The position numbers were made by a program, and so were the translations under genes. The notes under the pieces were generated by a model. The model made no database searches. It had not been told where the DNA came from and saw only the letters and a list, made by a program, of their open reading frames with translations. Positions 17,601 through 24,322 of a stretch of DNA of 24,322 nt are shown here, in pieces. Numbering within the stretch: the first letter of the stretch is position 1; the number at the start of each line of letters is the position of its first letter. The stretch spans positions 1-24,322 of the forward strand of contig DHVZ01000049.1 of NCBI GenBank assembly GCA_002412925.1, written 5' to 3'. The DNA is from Anaerolineales bacterium UBA5195 (lineage in GTDB: Bacteria; Chloroflexota; Anaerolineae; Anaerolineales; Villigracilaceae).

Positions 17601-20600
17601 GCCAAAGTCGACCGTGCGGTTGGATTGAGCATCGGGGGCTTCGCCTGGCAACGGGTTGGTGGCCGGGTCAGTCTCGCCGGTGGGCTCGCTGCTTCCTGGG
17701 CCAAGCGTGACCGGGTGGCTGCGAATGTTGCTGCCTGCCGGGACCACGCCATTATCATCATTATCATCCGCATCGCTATCCGGGTCGCCAGCATCGACAA
17801 TGCTGCTGGTATAGCCCGCCGGGGTGACCACTTCAACGATATAGGTGCCGGCGACGAGATTATCGAAGCGGTAATACCCATTCGCATCGGTGACGGTGTA
17901 GGCCAGCGCAACGCCCTCGGGAGTGCCATCGTCGTTCGTATCGCGATATATATTGACAATTACATTCGCAATCCCTGGCTCATCTCCATCAAGAAGACCA
18001 TTATTCGCCACGCCAGTTGTTCCACCGTTATCATGCCAAACGCGGTTGCCCAGGCTGTAGGGCTGGTAGAAACCAAAATCGACGGTGCGGTTGGACTGGT
18101 CGTTAACCGACTCGCCCGCTTCAGGGTTGGTGGATGGGTCGTTGTCATTCGTGGGTTCATTGGCGCCCGGCCCGAGTGTGACTGGATGACTGCGGATATT
18201 GCTGCCCGATAAGAAGACGCCGTTGTCGTCGTTATCATCCACATCCGTATCGGGGTCGCCGGCATTAACTGTACTGCTGAGATAGCCAGCCGGAGTGACG
18301 ACTTCGACGATGTAGTCTCCAGCCGCCAGTCCATCGAAACGATAGTAGCCGCCGCCGGCCGTAGTTGTGGTGGCGATGACAGTTCCAGAACCGTCATCGC
18401 GATACAAATTGACGGTCACACCATCGAGGCCGGGTTCTGCGCCGTCGCGCAGGCCGTTGTTGGCCCCCCCGCCGCCCGCGCCGTTATCGTTCCAGACCCG
18501 GTTGCCCAGGCTGAAGGAAGTCACCACCAATGCATCGGTGGCAGGCAGCAGGTTTGTTTGTTTCTCGGCAGTGATGAGCGAGTCGGCCGGGATCGTATTC
18601 ACATATGTATTCGGAGAATCGCTCTTGACAGGCACCACAATCGAACAAGACGAGCCGCGCGCCAGCTCTCCGTTCTCCAGTTTGATGATTTGATTTATGA
18701 AGTCAAGATTGAGGTCGCCGCCACAGGTATTCACCGCCACAGGAGAGGCCTGAAGTTCCAGCCCAACGGGCAGTGCGGGCAGCGCATCGTTCAAGCCCAT
18801 CCCGGTCAGGTCAGTAGATTCGAAAGAGTTTGTAATGGTGATGGTTAACAGCGAGTTCTGTCCAACTGGAACCGGATTCGGCCCGAACGATTTGGTGACA
18901 CTTGCCCAGCCCTGGTTGGTTAATGTGGCCGGGGCAGGGTCGGGATTGGTAGCCCCTTCAAAGGTCTTGACATCGCCAGCCCCGATCGTGTTGGTCAGGT
19001 TGCCAATCACAGTCATGGTTGCATTCAGGGATAAAACACAACTGCCCGAAGCAGGCAGGCTGCCGCCGCTAAAGTTGAAAGAACCTGTCCCGGTTGGGGT
19101 TAACGTTCCGCCGCAGGTGCCGACACTCGCGTTAAGCGGGTTGGCCAGAATCATGTTGGCCGGCATCGTATCGGTAAAATTAATCCCAGAGAGCGGCACC
19201 GTATTGGGGTTAACCAGCGTAATGCGCATCTCTGATGAGGTGCCGCCAAAAACCAGGATGGGATTAAACTCCTTGGCCACACCAATGGAAAGATCGAGGA
19301 TTGTCAAGTCGGCGGTTGCGTTTGCCGCCGGGCGCACGATGGGCCCCGCGACAACGAATTGCCCACTCACTTCCGTGCGATCAATTGTATTGGTTCGTGT
19401 GGTCGTGTCGCCCCTGCCCTCGACATCGACGCTGAGGGTGCAGAGACCCGGCACAACCCCGTCACTGGCAGGGATCGTGCCGCCGCTCAATGCAATCGTC
19501 TGCGACCCGGCTGCCGGGTTAAAAGCGCCGCCACAGGTTGTGCTGGGATTGGGGTCAGGGGAAGCCACAAAGACTCCGTTGGTAGAGCCGTTGCCACCCA
19601 TCGAGGACAGCAAGTCTGTCAGTGAGACATTGATCAGGGGCTGTAAATTCGTGTTGCGCAGGGAAATCGTCAGCCGCGAACGGCCGTTGGGCGCGATGTT
19701 CGCAGGGGCAAAGCTCTTGCTGATCGTGAAGCTGGTGACATCCAGGGTAGCCGAACGATCATTGGGATCTGTGCGGCCCTCGAAGGTCGCCAGCGTGCCG
19801 CCCGGAATGGTGTTAACATGCGGGCCGGGGATATTCGAGGTGACATAGACGGTGATGGTACAAGAGCCGCCCGCGCTGGGAATCACCCCGCCGGTCAACT
19901 GGATCAGGTTGGTGGAGATGCCGGCCGTCAGGCTTCCGCCACAGCTGGTTGTCGGGTTGGCTGGCGCCAGAGGCATTCCAACAATCACCATGTCATCCGG
20001 CAGGGTATCGCGGATATAAATATTATTGAGCGGCGTGTCGTTTGGCGCTGTGATGGTAATCCTGAGGCGCGTTGGAGCGCCCGCAACGATGCGGCTGGTC
20101 TGGAAAGCCTTCGCGACAGTGGCATTGGCGCCGATCGGGTAAACCGTCACATTTGCAGTAGATGGGGAATTGTTACCAATGCCTTGCGCCGAAGTAACAC
20201 CGTCTATCGTATTGGAATATGGACCACCAACACTGGCAGTTACCGTGGCGCTGATGACACAGGTTCCCGGTACGGCCACCGTGCCGGGCGGGATGATGCC
20301 ATTGCTCAAAACAATCGCATTGGCCGTGCTGGAGGAAAGATCCGCCCCCCCGCCACAGGAGGCCGAAGCAGTTGGAGTGCCCACAATTGTTAAACCTGTC
20401 GGCATGGTATCGGTAAAAGCCACACCGGTGAAAGCGGTGCTGGTTTGGTTTCGCAGGGTGATTGTGAGCGAAGTGGTGCCTCCCGCCACGAAATTACCGC
20501 CAAAAGCCTTGACCACGCCGATCGTGCGTTCAAGAACCGTGGCAGTTGCCGTGGCCGGGAACGCATTCGTAATCGGCCCGGTCATGGTATAGGCGGGAAT

Positions 20601-21890
20601 CGTATTGGTCTTCGTGCCAGCGGTTGAACTGGTCACCTGGGCCACAATCGTACAGAATCCGGGGGTGGTGACATTCCCGGCCGGGATGACGCCGCCCGTC
20701 AGGGTGAGCGAAGTTGGGGTCGATGTGATCGTACCGCCACACTGGGAAGCAGCCGGAGTGCCGGAAATCGTCAAGCCTGGCGCCGTTAAGGCCCAGTCAT
20801 CCACCAGCCCCACGCCGACATAATCTGCGCCGGTCGGGTTGCGCAATGTGATCGTCAGGGTGCTGGTATCGCCCTGCGCAAAGGTCGACGGGCTAAAGGC
20901 CTTGACAATCCCAACCGCCTGGACGTTAATATCGGCTTCCACCGGCAGGGTGTTCGTTACCCCCTGCTGGGTCTGGAGCGAACCCGGCCCGCCCGGGCCA
21001 GCCTGGATGGTATTGGTGTATTCCCCCTGGGTTGACGAGATGACCCGCACACGCACGCGGCAGGTCGAATTGGGCGCGATGGTGGCATTGTTCAGCGTGA
21101 TCGAAGCTGCGCCCACCGCGGCACTCAAGCTCCCGGCGCCGCAGCCGCTCAAGGAGGTCGTCAGGGGCGCAGCCACAACGAATGGAGCCGGCAGGGTATC
21201 GGTAAAAGTCGCCTGGGTCAGCGAATGAACCAAGTCATTATTGGTGATATTGATTTCCAACTGGCTCGACTGGCCGACCCAAACCGTATTAGGAGTAAAG
21301 TTCTTGTTCATGGAGGGCGGCTGGACAGTGGTCACCAGTAAATTGGCGCTGGCCGGTGTGGCATTGGTGATGATATCCAGGCCGCCGCGGCCGGTGGCGT
21401 GCAGGCCAACCCCGCCATAAGCGGGCAGGATCCCGTAGGCCGGGATGGTATTGGTCAGGGTGCCGGGCGTCGTGGAGGTGATATCCATCGAAACCGAGCA
21501 GCTCCCCGGGCCAGAGACGCTTTGCGCGGGCACGCTCCCACCGCTCAATGAGATGGTCGTCGTCCCGGCGGCTGCGATGGCCGTGCCGCCACAACCATTT
21601 GACAGGTTCGCCGGTGTCGCAATCCGCAGCCCCGGCTGGACGCCAACCAGGCTGTCGGTAAAGGAGGCGTTCTCCAGTGGGAACGAATTTGGGTTATAAA
21701 TGTTGATGGTCAGGCGCGAGATGCCTCCCGCGGGAATCGTTGCCGGGGTAAACTCCTTGTTGATATCGGCCCCATACGAGAGCGCGCTGACCGGCGCCGG
21801 CGGCAGAACCAGGAGAGGCGTCAACGCCAGCAAGAGCACAACCGAAAAACGCACAAAAATCGAAAAAGATCGGCGAATGGAAGTAAACAT
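11649..21890 (-). CDS. Giant secreted DUF11/SdrD-B surface protein with LPATG motif and C-terminal sortase domain
   Basis: 3413 residues. A signal peptide (MFTSIRRSF, hydrophobic 15-30, probable cleavage after VSA at 36) exports it. Eight DUF11/DUF7933-like Ig domains (about 43-1126) each begin with a K-x-F motif and carry a Cys pair. Eleven SdrD-B-like repeats follow (1127-2627), many with Ca-binding loops such as DLNRDGIQDAGE. Four DUF11-like domains start near 2630, 2764, 2888 and 3060. After a GRGRGG linker comes LPATGFAP (LPATG 3231-3235), then a full sortase domain to about 3400: His3311 in ITGHVTL, Cys3374 in TLVTCKDF and Arg3387 in SYRTAVRA. The Cys-to-Arg spacing of 13 and His-to-Cys of 63 match classical sortases (13 and 64 in S. 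aureus SrtA). No hydrophobic C-terminal anchor follows. The SD AGGAG precedes the ATG. A long adhesin or stalk that processes or attaches itself is my inference. Confidence 0.93.
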   Translation of the reverse strand: MFTSIRRSFSIFVRFSVVLLLALTPLLVLPPAPVSALSYGADINKEFTPATIPAGGISRLTINIYNPNSFPLENASFTDSLVGVQPGLRIATPANLSNGCGGTAIAAAGTTTISLSGGSVPAQSVSGPGSCSVSMDITSTTPGTLTNTIPAYGILPAYGGVGLHATGRGGLDIITNATPASANLLVTTVQPPSMNKNFTPNTVWVGQSSQLEINITNNDLVHSLTQATFTDTLPAPFVVAAPLTTSLSGCGAGSLSAAVGAASITLNNATIAPNSTCRVRVRVISSTQGEYTNTIQAGPGGPGSLQTQQGVTNTLPVEADINVQAVGIVKAFSPSTFAQGDTSTLTITLRNPTGADYVGVGLVDDWALTAPGLTISGTPAASQCGGTITSTPTSLTLTGGVIPAGNVTTPGFCTIVAQVTSSTAGTKTNTIPAYTMTGPITNAFPATATATVLERTIGVVKAFGGNFVAGGTTSLTITLRNQTSTAFTGVAFTDTMPTGLTIVGTPTASASCGGGADLSSSTANAIVLSNGIIPPGTVAVPGTCVISATVTASVGGPYSNTIDGVTSAQGIGNNSPSTANVTVYPIGANATVAKAFQTSRIVAGAPTRLRITITAPNDTPLNNIYIRDTLPDDMVIVGMPLAPANPTTSCGGSLTAGISTNLIQLTGGVIPSAGGSCTITVYVTSNIPGPHVNTIPGGTLATFEGRTDPNDRSATLDVTSFTISKSFAPANIAPNGRSRLTISLRNTNLQPLINVSLTDLLSSMGGNGSTNGVFVASPDPNPSTTCGGAFNPAAGSQTIALSGGTIPASDGVVPGLCTLSVDVEGRGDTTTRTNTIDRTEVSGQFVVAGPIVRPAANATADLTILDLSIGVAKEFNPILVFGGTSSEMRITLVNPNTVPLSGINFTDTMPANMILANPLNASVGTCGGTLTPTGTGSFNFSGGSLPASGSCVLSLNATMTVIGNLTNTIGAGDVKTFEGATNPDPAPATLTNQGWASVTKSFGPNPVPVGQNSLLTITITNSFESTDLTGMGLNDALPALPVGLELQASPVAVNTCGGDLNLDFINQIIKLENGELARGSSCSIVVPVKSDSPNTYVNTIPADSLITAEKQTNLLPATDALVVTSFSLGNRVWNDNGAGGGGANNGLRDGAEPGLDGVTVNLYRDDGSGTVIATTTTAGGGYYRFDGLAAGDYIVEVVTPAGYLSSTVNAGDPDTDVDDNDDNGVFLSGSNIRSHPVTLGPGANEPTNDNDPSTNPEAGESVNDQSNRTVDFGFYQPYSLGNRVWHDNGGTTGVANNGLLDGDEPGIANVIVNIYRDTNDDGTPEGVALAYTVTDANGYYRFDNLVAGTYIVEVVTPAGYTSSIVDAGDPDSDADDNDDNGVVPAGSNIRSHPVTLGPGSSEPTGETDPATNPLPGEAPDAQSNRTVDFGFTAAYSLGNRVWFDNGAGAGGVPNDGLRNGTEPGIDGVTVNLYRAGSLIATTTTTGGGYYRFDGLAAGDYSVEIVVPAGYSNTAIPATGSVPNNDVDNDNNGVNLSGSNLSSNLVTLGGASEPTTDNDPATNPLTGEALNNFSNRTVDFGLYYESYSLGNRVWNDNGAGLGGAANDGLRNGDEPGLGGVTVRLYRDTDGDGNPDGAAIALTATDASGYYRFDYLQAGDYIVEVVTPAGYTLSDVRFADPNTDVDDDNNGLAPGSNVRSGKVTLGGASEPETDNDPLTNPLTGEALNNYSNRTVDFGFAPLASLGNFVWNDLNQNGIQDAGEPGIPGVTVDLYTGAGVFVQTTTTGGGGIYNFTGLIPGSYYVDFTPPAGLWTISPINQGGDDALDSDADTSTGQTIPTTLEPGENDLTWDAGLYQIPASLGDFVWNDLNRDGIQDAGETGIDGVRVDLYRPGYGPDGIPFTADDALVVATTTTSTVGGVAGTYNFTGLVPGDYYVDFTPPAGYAISPINQGGDDTLDSDADPVTGQTIPTTLISGENDPTWDAGLYQLASLGNFVWDDLNRDGIQDAGETGINGVTVELYTGAGVLVAATTTTTVGGVAGTYNFTNLVPGDYYVVFIPPAGYAISPIDIGSGPTPDANDSDADTSTGRTATTTLDAGENDLTWDAGLYQLASLGDRVWEDLNRDGIQDAGEPGIVGVTVDLYTAAGALVTTTTTGAGGIYNFTDLIPGDYYVDFTLPAGYTFSPRDIGSGATPDANDSDADASTGQTIPTTLIPGENDLTWDAGMYLIPASLGNFVWLDANGNGIQDAGETGINGVTVELYTGAGALVATTTTANVAGVDGTYGFTNLTPGYYYVVFTPPPGYSITLLNQGADAALDSDAIVPTGQTVVTLLDPGENDLTWDAGLTQPASLGNFVWNDVDADGIQDAGETGIPNVTVTLYRTGFGLIATTTTDSDGFYSFTDLIPGEYYLVFTRPADYASSPQDQGGSDALDSDADTSTGQTTPTTLVAGENDTTWDAGYYQLVAIGNRLWFDTGAGGGTADDGIQNGAEAGVENARVELYRTGDTPGTDPWVAWTTTDSNGNYVFDDLLAGSYFLFIPATQFNTDGALDGYFSSTDRAGFGGDDGNNQDVDENGIDSLTPWTTGIRSNDFDLQPGFEPTGDEYASYTGVWKDNNVNFTADFGFQYIPQVDLTADKTDGVDFYVPGLTLTYTIVVGNAGPNTAVDAVITDNRPADIESWTWISCTPSGGATGCDVTGVSTTADFTDYVTLPKGASIEYTVTAVVSSTATIDDLTNLVRIDPAADTVERDDTNNSDDDIDQRSTIAVTKDDHVTIVAPGALLTYDLIIENTGFQNLTSIRVIDTLPDDVTFQNVGVGDPAPAIGSSAGHTTLTWTGISLAAGANTTITVIVRVNDVPAGASITNTVEVLDLNSGASDSALDTDNVAISNEKALTFASQHGPIALPPPDPQAEAYIGETLTYRIQVTLPPGTVTNLTAADVLDPGLAFDECTSPTTDPVGTGVTIPADLVVTLPPGVTSACPAPSGDSRVTNDGHNVEFTFGTVENITGEDRTIVVEYLVVVLDIPENVDGVTGLNNAVTWSWDGISRLPASAVPVEIVEPDLSIVKTANPTTAVYGTPINFTLEVAHTAESTAHAYDVVLRDTLPTGLTFVAGSVVPTGLTPTSYRYDIPTRTLEFIWDEFPLGETVSIAFQAIFVGPSPVLNESSVEWSSLPIDPALPGGPPTQQSAYNLYSTERWYDPNATAPNNYRAAASVTIQVPGRGRGGAGSQGILPATGFAPDVVTSLPAQPAAKAYTRLGGMWLEIPRLGLSMPITGVPIVEGEWDLTWLSSQAGYLEGTTYPGQVGTSGITGHVTLADGAPGPFRYLEKLIWGDQVILHANGQRYIYEMRELRKVIPSDFSIFKNDGYTWMTLVTCKDFAPLAQTYSYRTAVRAVLTRIEPDAPAAITTPPERER
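12186..12200 (-). other. LPATG sorting-like motif upstream of the fused sortase domain (giant protein)
   Basis: Encodes LPATG at residues 3231-3235, within LPATGFAPDVVTSLPAQP. It fits the LPXTG sortase recognition motif but is followed by a sortase domain rather than a hydrophobic helix and basic tail. The same octamer LPATGFAP occurs in the neighbouring paralogue. Confidence 0.85.
14019..18512 (-). repeat. Eleven SdrD-B-like repeats in two subtypes
   Basis: Units begin SLGNRVW, SLGNFVW, SLGDFVW or AIGNRLW. Units 1-4 (residues 1127-1741, about 153 aa each) have gapped GAG/NDGLRNG loops and end in SNRTVDFGF. Units 5-10 (1742-2464, about 120 aa each) have DLNxDGIQDAGE loops and end in GENDLTWDAGLY. 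Unit 11 (2465-2627) returns to the long type. DNA identity is high locally: a 62-nt stretch at 15100-15161 is repeated exactly at 15823-15884. Confidence 0.85.
18512..21764 (-). repeat. Eight DUF11/DUF7933-like extracellular domains
   Basis: Each unit is about 135 residues and opens with a phrase such as INKEFTPATIPAGG, MNKNFTPNTVWVGQ, IVKAFSPSTFAQGD or ISKSFAPANIAPNG, then a DTLP-type strand, a CGG cysteine, a SGGxIP stretch, a second cysteine near SCxxS and an NTI close. All eight units keep the lysine near the start and both cysteines, which suggests one disulfide per domain. Confidence 0.8.
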
Positions 21891-22062
21891 GGAAGTCTCC
21901 TGGCGAAAAATATCAATCGTCCCAATTTAAAAACAAGACCAGCCATTACCGGCCGGTTTCGCTCTGGCTCCCCGCTGACTTAGCCCTTGGAACATCCGGG
22001 CAGCGACCAAATTCGGTCAGTGGATCGTGGCATCCTTCGTTAAACATTACAAATTCATAATA
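21891..22062 (-). promoter_or_regulatory. Structured 5' leader of the giant gene, possible riboswitch or attenuator
   Basis: About 170 nt from the predicted start site to the ATG. In minus-strand order I see small hairpins GGAT/ATCC and GACC/GGTC, then CGCTG/CAGCG enclosing a CCCGGA/TCC-GGG stem, then a terminator hairpin and a U-tract, and finally the SD AGGAGA. AGCCA (21965-21969) can pair with TGGCT inside the terminator (21941-21945), offering an antiterminator alternative. I could not match it to a known riboswitch class. Confidence 0.5.
21929..21957 (-). terminator. Leader terminator (attenuator) upstream of the giant gene
   Basis: On the minus strand ACCGGCC (21957-21951) pairs with GGCTGGT (21944-21938), including one G-U pair, around a 6-nt loop and is followed by CTTGTTTTT. 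It lies between the promoter and the start codon, so it would stop transcription before the gene unless prevented. Confidence 0.6.
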
Positions 22063-22068
22063 TTCTTT

Positions 22069-22074
22069 ATTATA
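22069..22074 (-). promoter_or_regulatory. -10 box of the giant gene promoter
   Basis: A perfect TATAAT on the minus strand inside a markedly AT-rich stretch (about 22040-22080) in otherwise GC-rich DNA. No good -35 hexamer is seen at 17 bp. It lies between the upstream gene's terminator and the structured leader. Confidence 0.5.
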
Positions 22075-22118
22075 TTCTAAGGTTTGCAAAAGCGGGAAAA
22101 ACTTATCAGAATTGTAGG

Positions 22119-22156
22119 AATAAAAGAAGCGCGCTTTGCAGCGCGCTTCTTTTATT
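22119..22156 (-). terminator. Intrinsic terminator of the second sortase-fusion gene
   Basis: A perfect 16-bp stem (22119-22134 with 22141-22156) with loop TTTGCA on the plus strand. It lies 19 nt after the stop codon, and the minus-strand outer arms are A/T-rich. Its inner core is identical to that of the terminator at 11596-11631. Confidence 0.85.
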
Positions 22157-22175
22157 AGATTCTCTTGAAGAGCAT

Positions 22176-24322
22176 TTATCTGCCCCCGTGCTCCTCAACC
22201 CGGTCAGCGATAACTGAAATGAGCACTGCCTGGACAGCGGTTCTCATCTTATAGGTTTTGCTTGTCTCATCAAATTCTTTACAGGTAATCAGGGTCACCC
22301 AGTCCCGATCTTTGTGACCCAACACCGTAGTATCCTCTGGCCTGACAGTCAGCGCCGAACGGACTTCGTAGATGTATTTCTGTCCGTAGGCGTGGATCAC
22401 AATCCGGTCGCCCCATTTGAGCTTGCTCAGGTTGACAAATGGCCCGGGCAAACCGTTGGACAGGTAGACATGACCGGTGATAACGCTATTTCCCACCCAG
22501 GTCGGGAAGGCCGTGCCATCCAGGTAACCGGCGTTGGCGCCCAACCAGGTGATATCCCACTGGTTCTCTACCACAGGAACACCAACGATATCCACCTTCA
22601 CCTTGAGAGATGGAATCTCCACCTTTAGATCGGAATAGGCGCTGTAAACCAGAGCCAGAGGCTGGAGCGGAAGTTTGCTAACGATACCGGGAGCAAAACC
22701 CGTGGCCGGTAACTTCTTGGGCTGTGGTTTTCCCGGGGTATCTGTCCTGGCTGCAGCAGCCTGCGACCAGGTTGAGGTCGCAACCGCAACGCCTGTTTCG
22801 TTGGGATCCTCAAAGTCACCGTCCGTGCTCAAATCCGCATCCAGGGTGGCAACATTTCGAACGGTAGAGACGCCATCATTAATCGTGACATTGTACGTGA
22901 TGACCAACTCGTTTTGCGCGGTGGCCTCCGTGAAATTACCCAGGTCAGGCCCAAACGTGCCAACCCAGATGATACGCCCACGAAGATATGCGCCTGAAGG
23001 GCCTTCGTAGTAACAATTCGCGGTTGTCGTCAGAACTCCATCCCGTTGACAACTGACACCCACGTTGGTCGAGCCTGGAACAGCAGGGTATCCGGCAGCG
23101 GGGAAAGGATAAGGGTTCGGCGCCCCACTCGGCGCGAAGGTGGTCCCAACCGGGATCGGATCGCTGACTTGCGCGGCCAGAGGGCTGAGATTGGATTCAT
23201 TGATCCAGACCATGCGCCAGCGCAGCAATGGCAAACCGCTGTCGTCAAAAACCTTGATCCCAAAAGGCGGGTCAAAGATGCTCGCATCGAAGGTGACTGG
23301 CGTGGGAGCATTATTGTTAGTTGGATTTCCGTCGTTATCCGGATCAGGATTGGTTCCGTTGTGTGAGCTGTCGTTCACCGGGTCACCGCTCGGAGGCTGG
23401 CCGGAGGCAATCGCTGTGTTCTGGAATGGCCCGGCTGCAGCCGGGACGATGCGCACCACCAGGGTGAGCGTGCCAGAAGCGCCGACATTCAAAGTGTCTG
23501 TACCGGCCAGCAGGTTGGTATCAGTACTGCCAGTGTAACCCGGCCAGTTGACCGCAAAGTTGGCGCTGGTGAGCGACTGGACCGCGAAGGCCGTTGCCGG
23601 CGGGAAGGTGACGGCAAGGTTGTCTGTAATCTGGATTTTGCTCAATGCATCCTCGCCATAGTTACGCACAAGAATTTCATACGTGATTTCCCAGGTGCCT
23701 GGGCTGACCAGGGTCGGCGTCCCAACTATACGCTTGGCAGCACCGATGAGCGGGGTGCTCGTGCCAAAGTAATGGCTCGCATCGCTGTCGTTCACCAGGG
23801 TCGCGCCATAATACGCTGTGACAGTACCGATATTCGCGTATTGTCCGAGTTGCGCCGTGCCCGAGGCCGTACAGGTCATGGATTCCGCAACCGCCAGCGT
23901 CGTTTGCGGGCAGGTCACGGTCACACCCTTGTCATCGGTCACGGTCACGTTCGTCAAAGCCACGTTGCCCGTGTTCGTCACCACATAGGTCCACGCCACA
24001 GGATCCCCGATCATAACAGTCGGACCGGGCGGGACATCGGCATCCTGCCCATTGGTGAGTTTTTCGATGTTCAGCGCCGGATTCTGCATGATCGGGATGT
24101 CCAGGCTGTCGGTCGCATCCGGCGCTTCATTCGAACTGGCCGTCACCGTGTTGCTCAGGTTGCCGCCTGCGTCCAGCTCCGCCTGGGTGAAGGTGTGCGT
24201 GGCCGAGCAGGTCATGCTCGCGCCCACTGCCAGGGTCGTCCCGGGGCAGCTCATGTCGTCGTTGTCGTTGTCGTCGCTCAGGCTGATGCCTGTCAAGGTC
24301 ACACTGCCCGTGTTCGTCACCA
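22176..24322 (-). CDS. Second DUF11-type surface protein with LPATG motif and C-terminal sortase domain, 5'-truncated
   Basis: 714 residues are visible and the N-terminus lies beyond the window edge (the GTG at 24320 is internal to a repeat). Two DUF7507/DUF11-like units are seen (VTNTGSVTLTGISLSDD; VTNTGNVALTNVTVTDD), then DUF11-like segments from about 195 and 345, a Pro/Lys linker, LPATG at 537-541 within LPATGFAPGIVSKLPLQP, and a sortase domain with His617 (ITGHVYL), Cys680 (TLITCKEF) and Arg693 (KMRTAVQA). His-Cys and Cys-Arg spacings (63, 13) equal those of the giant neighbour. It ends RVEEHGGR with no membrane anchor. Sequence outside the sortase part differs strongly from the neighbour, so the two share an attachment or processing end but display different stalks. 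Confidence 0.92.
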   Translation of the reverse strand, partial: VTNTGSVTLTGISLSDDNDNDDMSCPGTTLAVGASMTCSATHTFTQAELDAGGNLSNTVTASSNEAPDATDSLDIPIMQNPALNIEKLTNGQDADVPPGPTVMIGDPVAWTYVVTNTGNVALTNVTVTDDKGVTVTCPQTTLAVAESMTCTASGTAQLGQYANIGTVTAYYGATLVNDSDASHYFGTSTPLIGAAKRIVGTPTLVSPGTWEITYEILVRNYGEDALSKIQITDNLAVTFPPATAFAVQSLTSANFAVNWPGYTGSTDTNLLAGTDTLNVGASGTLTLVVRIVPAAAGPFQNTAIASGQPPSGDPVNDSSHNGTNPDPDNDGNPTNNNAPTPVTFDASIFDPPFGIKVFDDSGLPLLRWRMVWINESNLSPLAAQVSDPIPVGTTFAPSGAPNPYPFPAAGYPAVPGSTNVGVSCQRDGVLTTTANCYYEGPSGAYLRGRIIWVGTFGPDLGNFTEATAQNELVITYNVTINDGVSTVRNVATLDADLSTDGDFEDPNETGVAVATSTWSQAAAARTDTPGKPQPKKLPATGFAPGIVSKLPLQPLALVYSAYSDLKVEIPSLKVKVDIVGVPVVENQWDITWLGANAGYLDGTAFPTWVGNSVITGHVYLSNGLPGPFVNLSKLKWGDRIVIHAYGQKYIYEVRSALTVRPEDTTVLGHKDRDWVTLITCKEFDETSKTYKMRTAVQAVLISVIADRVEEHGGR
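22698..22712 (-). other. LPATG sorting-like motif upstream of the fused sortase domain (second protein)
   Basis: Encodes LPATG at visible residues 537-541, preceded by KPQPKK and followed by FAPGIVSKLPLQP. Same octamer and same distance to the sortase domain as in the giant protein. Confidence 0.85.

Noticed and set aside
14019..18512. Regular repeats suggesting a CRISPR array or satellite DNA
   Set aside because: The periods are 350-485 nt, multiples of three, and each unit translates into an SdrD-B-like domain in one frame.
21891..22062. c-di-GMP-I (GEMM), cobalamin or fluoride riboswitch in the giant gene leader
   Set aside because: I looked for their conserved core strings and found none, so only an unclassified structured leader is reported.

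Overview
The window is a GC-rich bacterial chromosome segment. I infer a Chloroflexota (Anaerolineae-like) origin from giant DUF11/SdrD-B-type surface proteins that end in a sortase domain, a multi-GAF phosphatase regulator, a lone CpaF-type ATPase and a PdxS/PdxT pair. That assignment rests on gene style, not on a marker gene.

Left part (1-5.1 kb). A forward operon carries the 3' end of pdxS, a GNAT acetyltransferase and pdxT, with stop/start overlaps; together PdxS and PdxT make pyridoxal 5'-phosphate. Convergent to it are a small lipoprotein and a six-bladed PD40/TolB-like propeller protein. Divergent from these is a MerR regulator (AdhR-like, with Cys52) followed by an aldo/keto reductase. 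The regulator is preceded by a promoter with the 19-bp spacer typical of MerR-controlled promoters. Behind the reductase lies the remnant of a cyclophilin-like-fold gene with three in-frame stops and no frameshift.

Middle part (5.1-11.4 kb, all minus strand). In transcription order it holds a CpaF/TadA-type secretion ATPase, a STAS anti-sigma-factor antagonist, a 1223-residue protein joining an RsbW-like kinase domain, five GAF domains and a SpoIIE/RsbU-type PP2C phosphatase, and a one-helix membrane protein of unknown function. STAS, kinase and phosphatase form a partner-switching module; no sigma factor is visible.

Right part (11.6-24.3 kb, minus strand). Two tandem genes encode secreted surface proteins with the same unusual C-terminal half: an LPATGFAP sorting-like motif followed directly by a complete sortase domain (His, Cys and Arg all present) and no C-terminal membrane anchor. 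The first is complete (3413 aa): signal peptide, eight Cys-paired DUF11-like domains, eleven SdrD-B-like repeats, four DUF11-like domains, LPATG, sortase. The second is cut by the window edge. The giant gene has an AT-rich promoter and a roughly 170-nt leader with an intrinsic terminator just before its SD, suggesting attenuation or a riboswitch. Both genes end in terminators with the same core. The best candidate for an undescribed system is this sortase fused in cis to its own apparent substrate.
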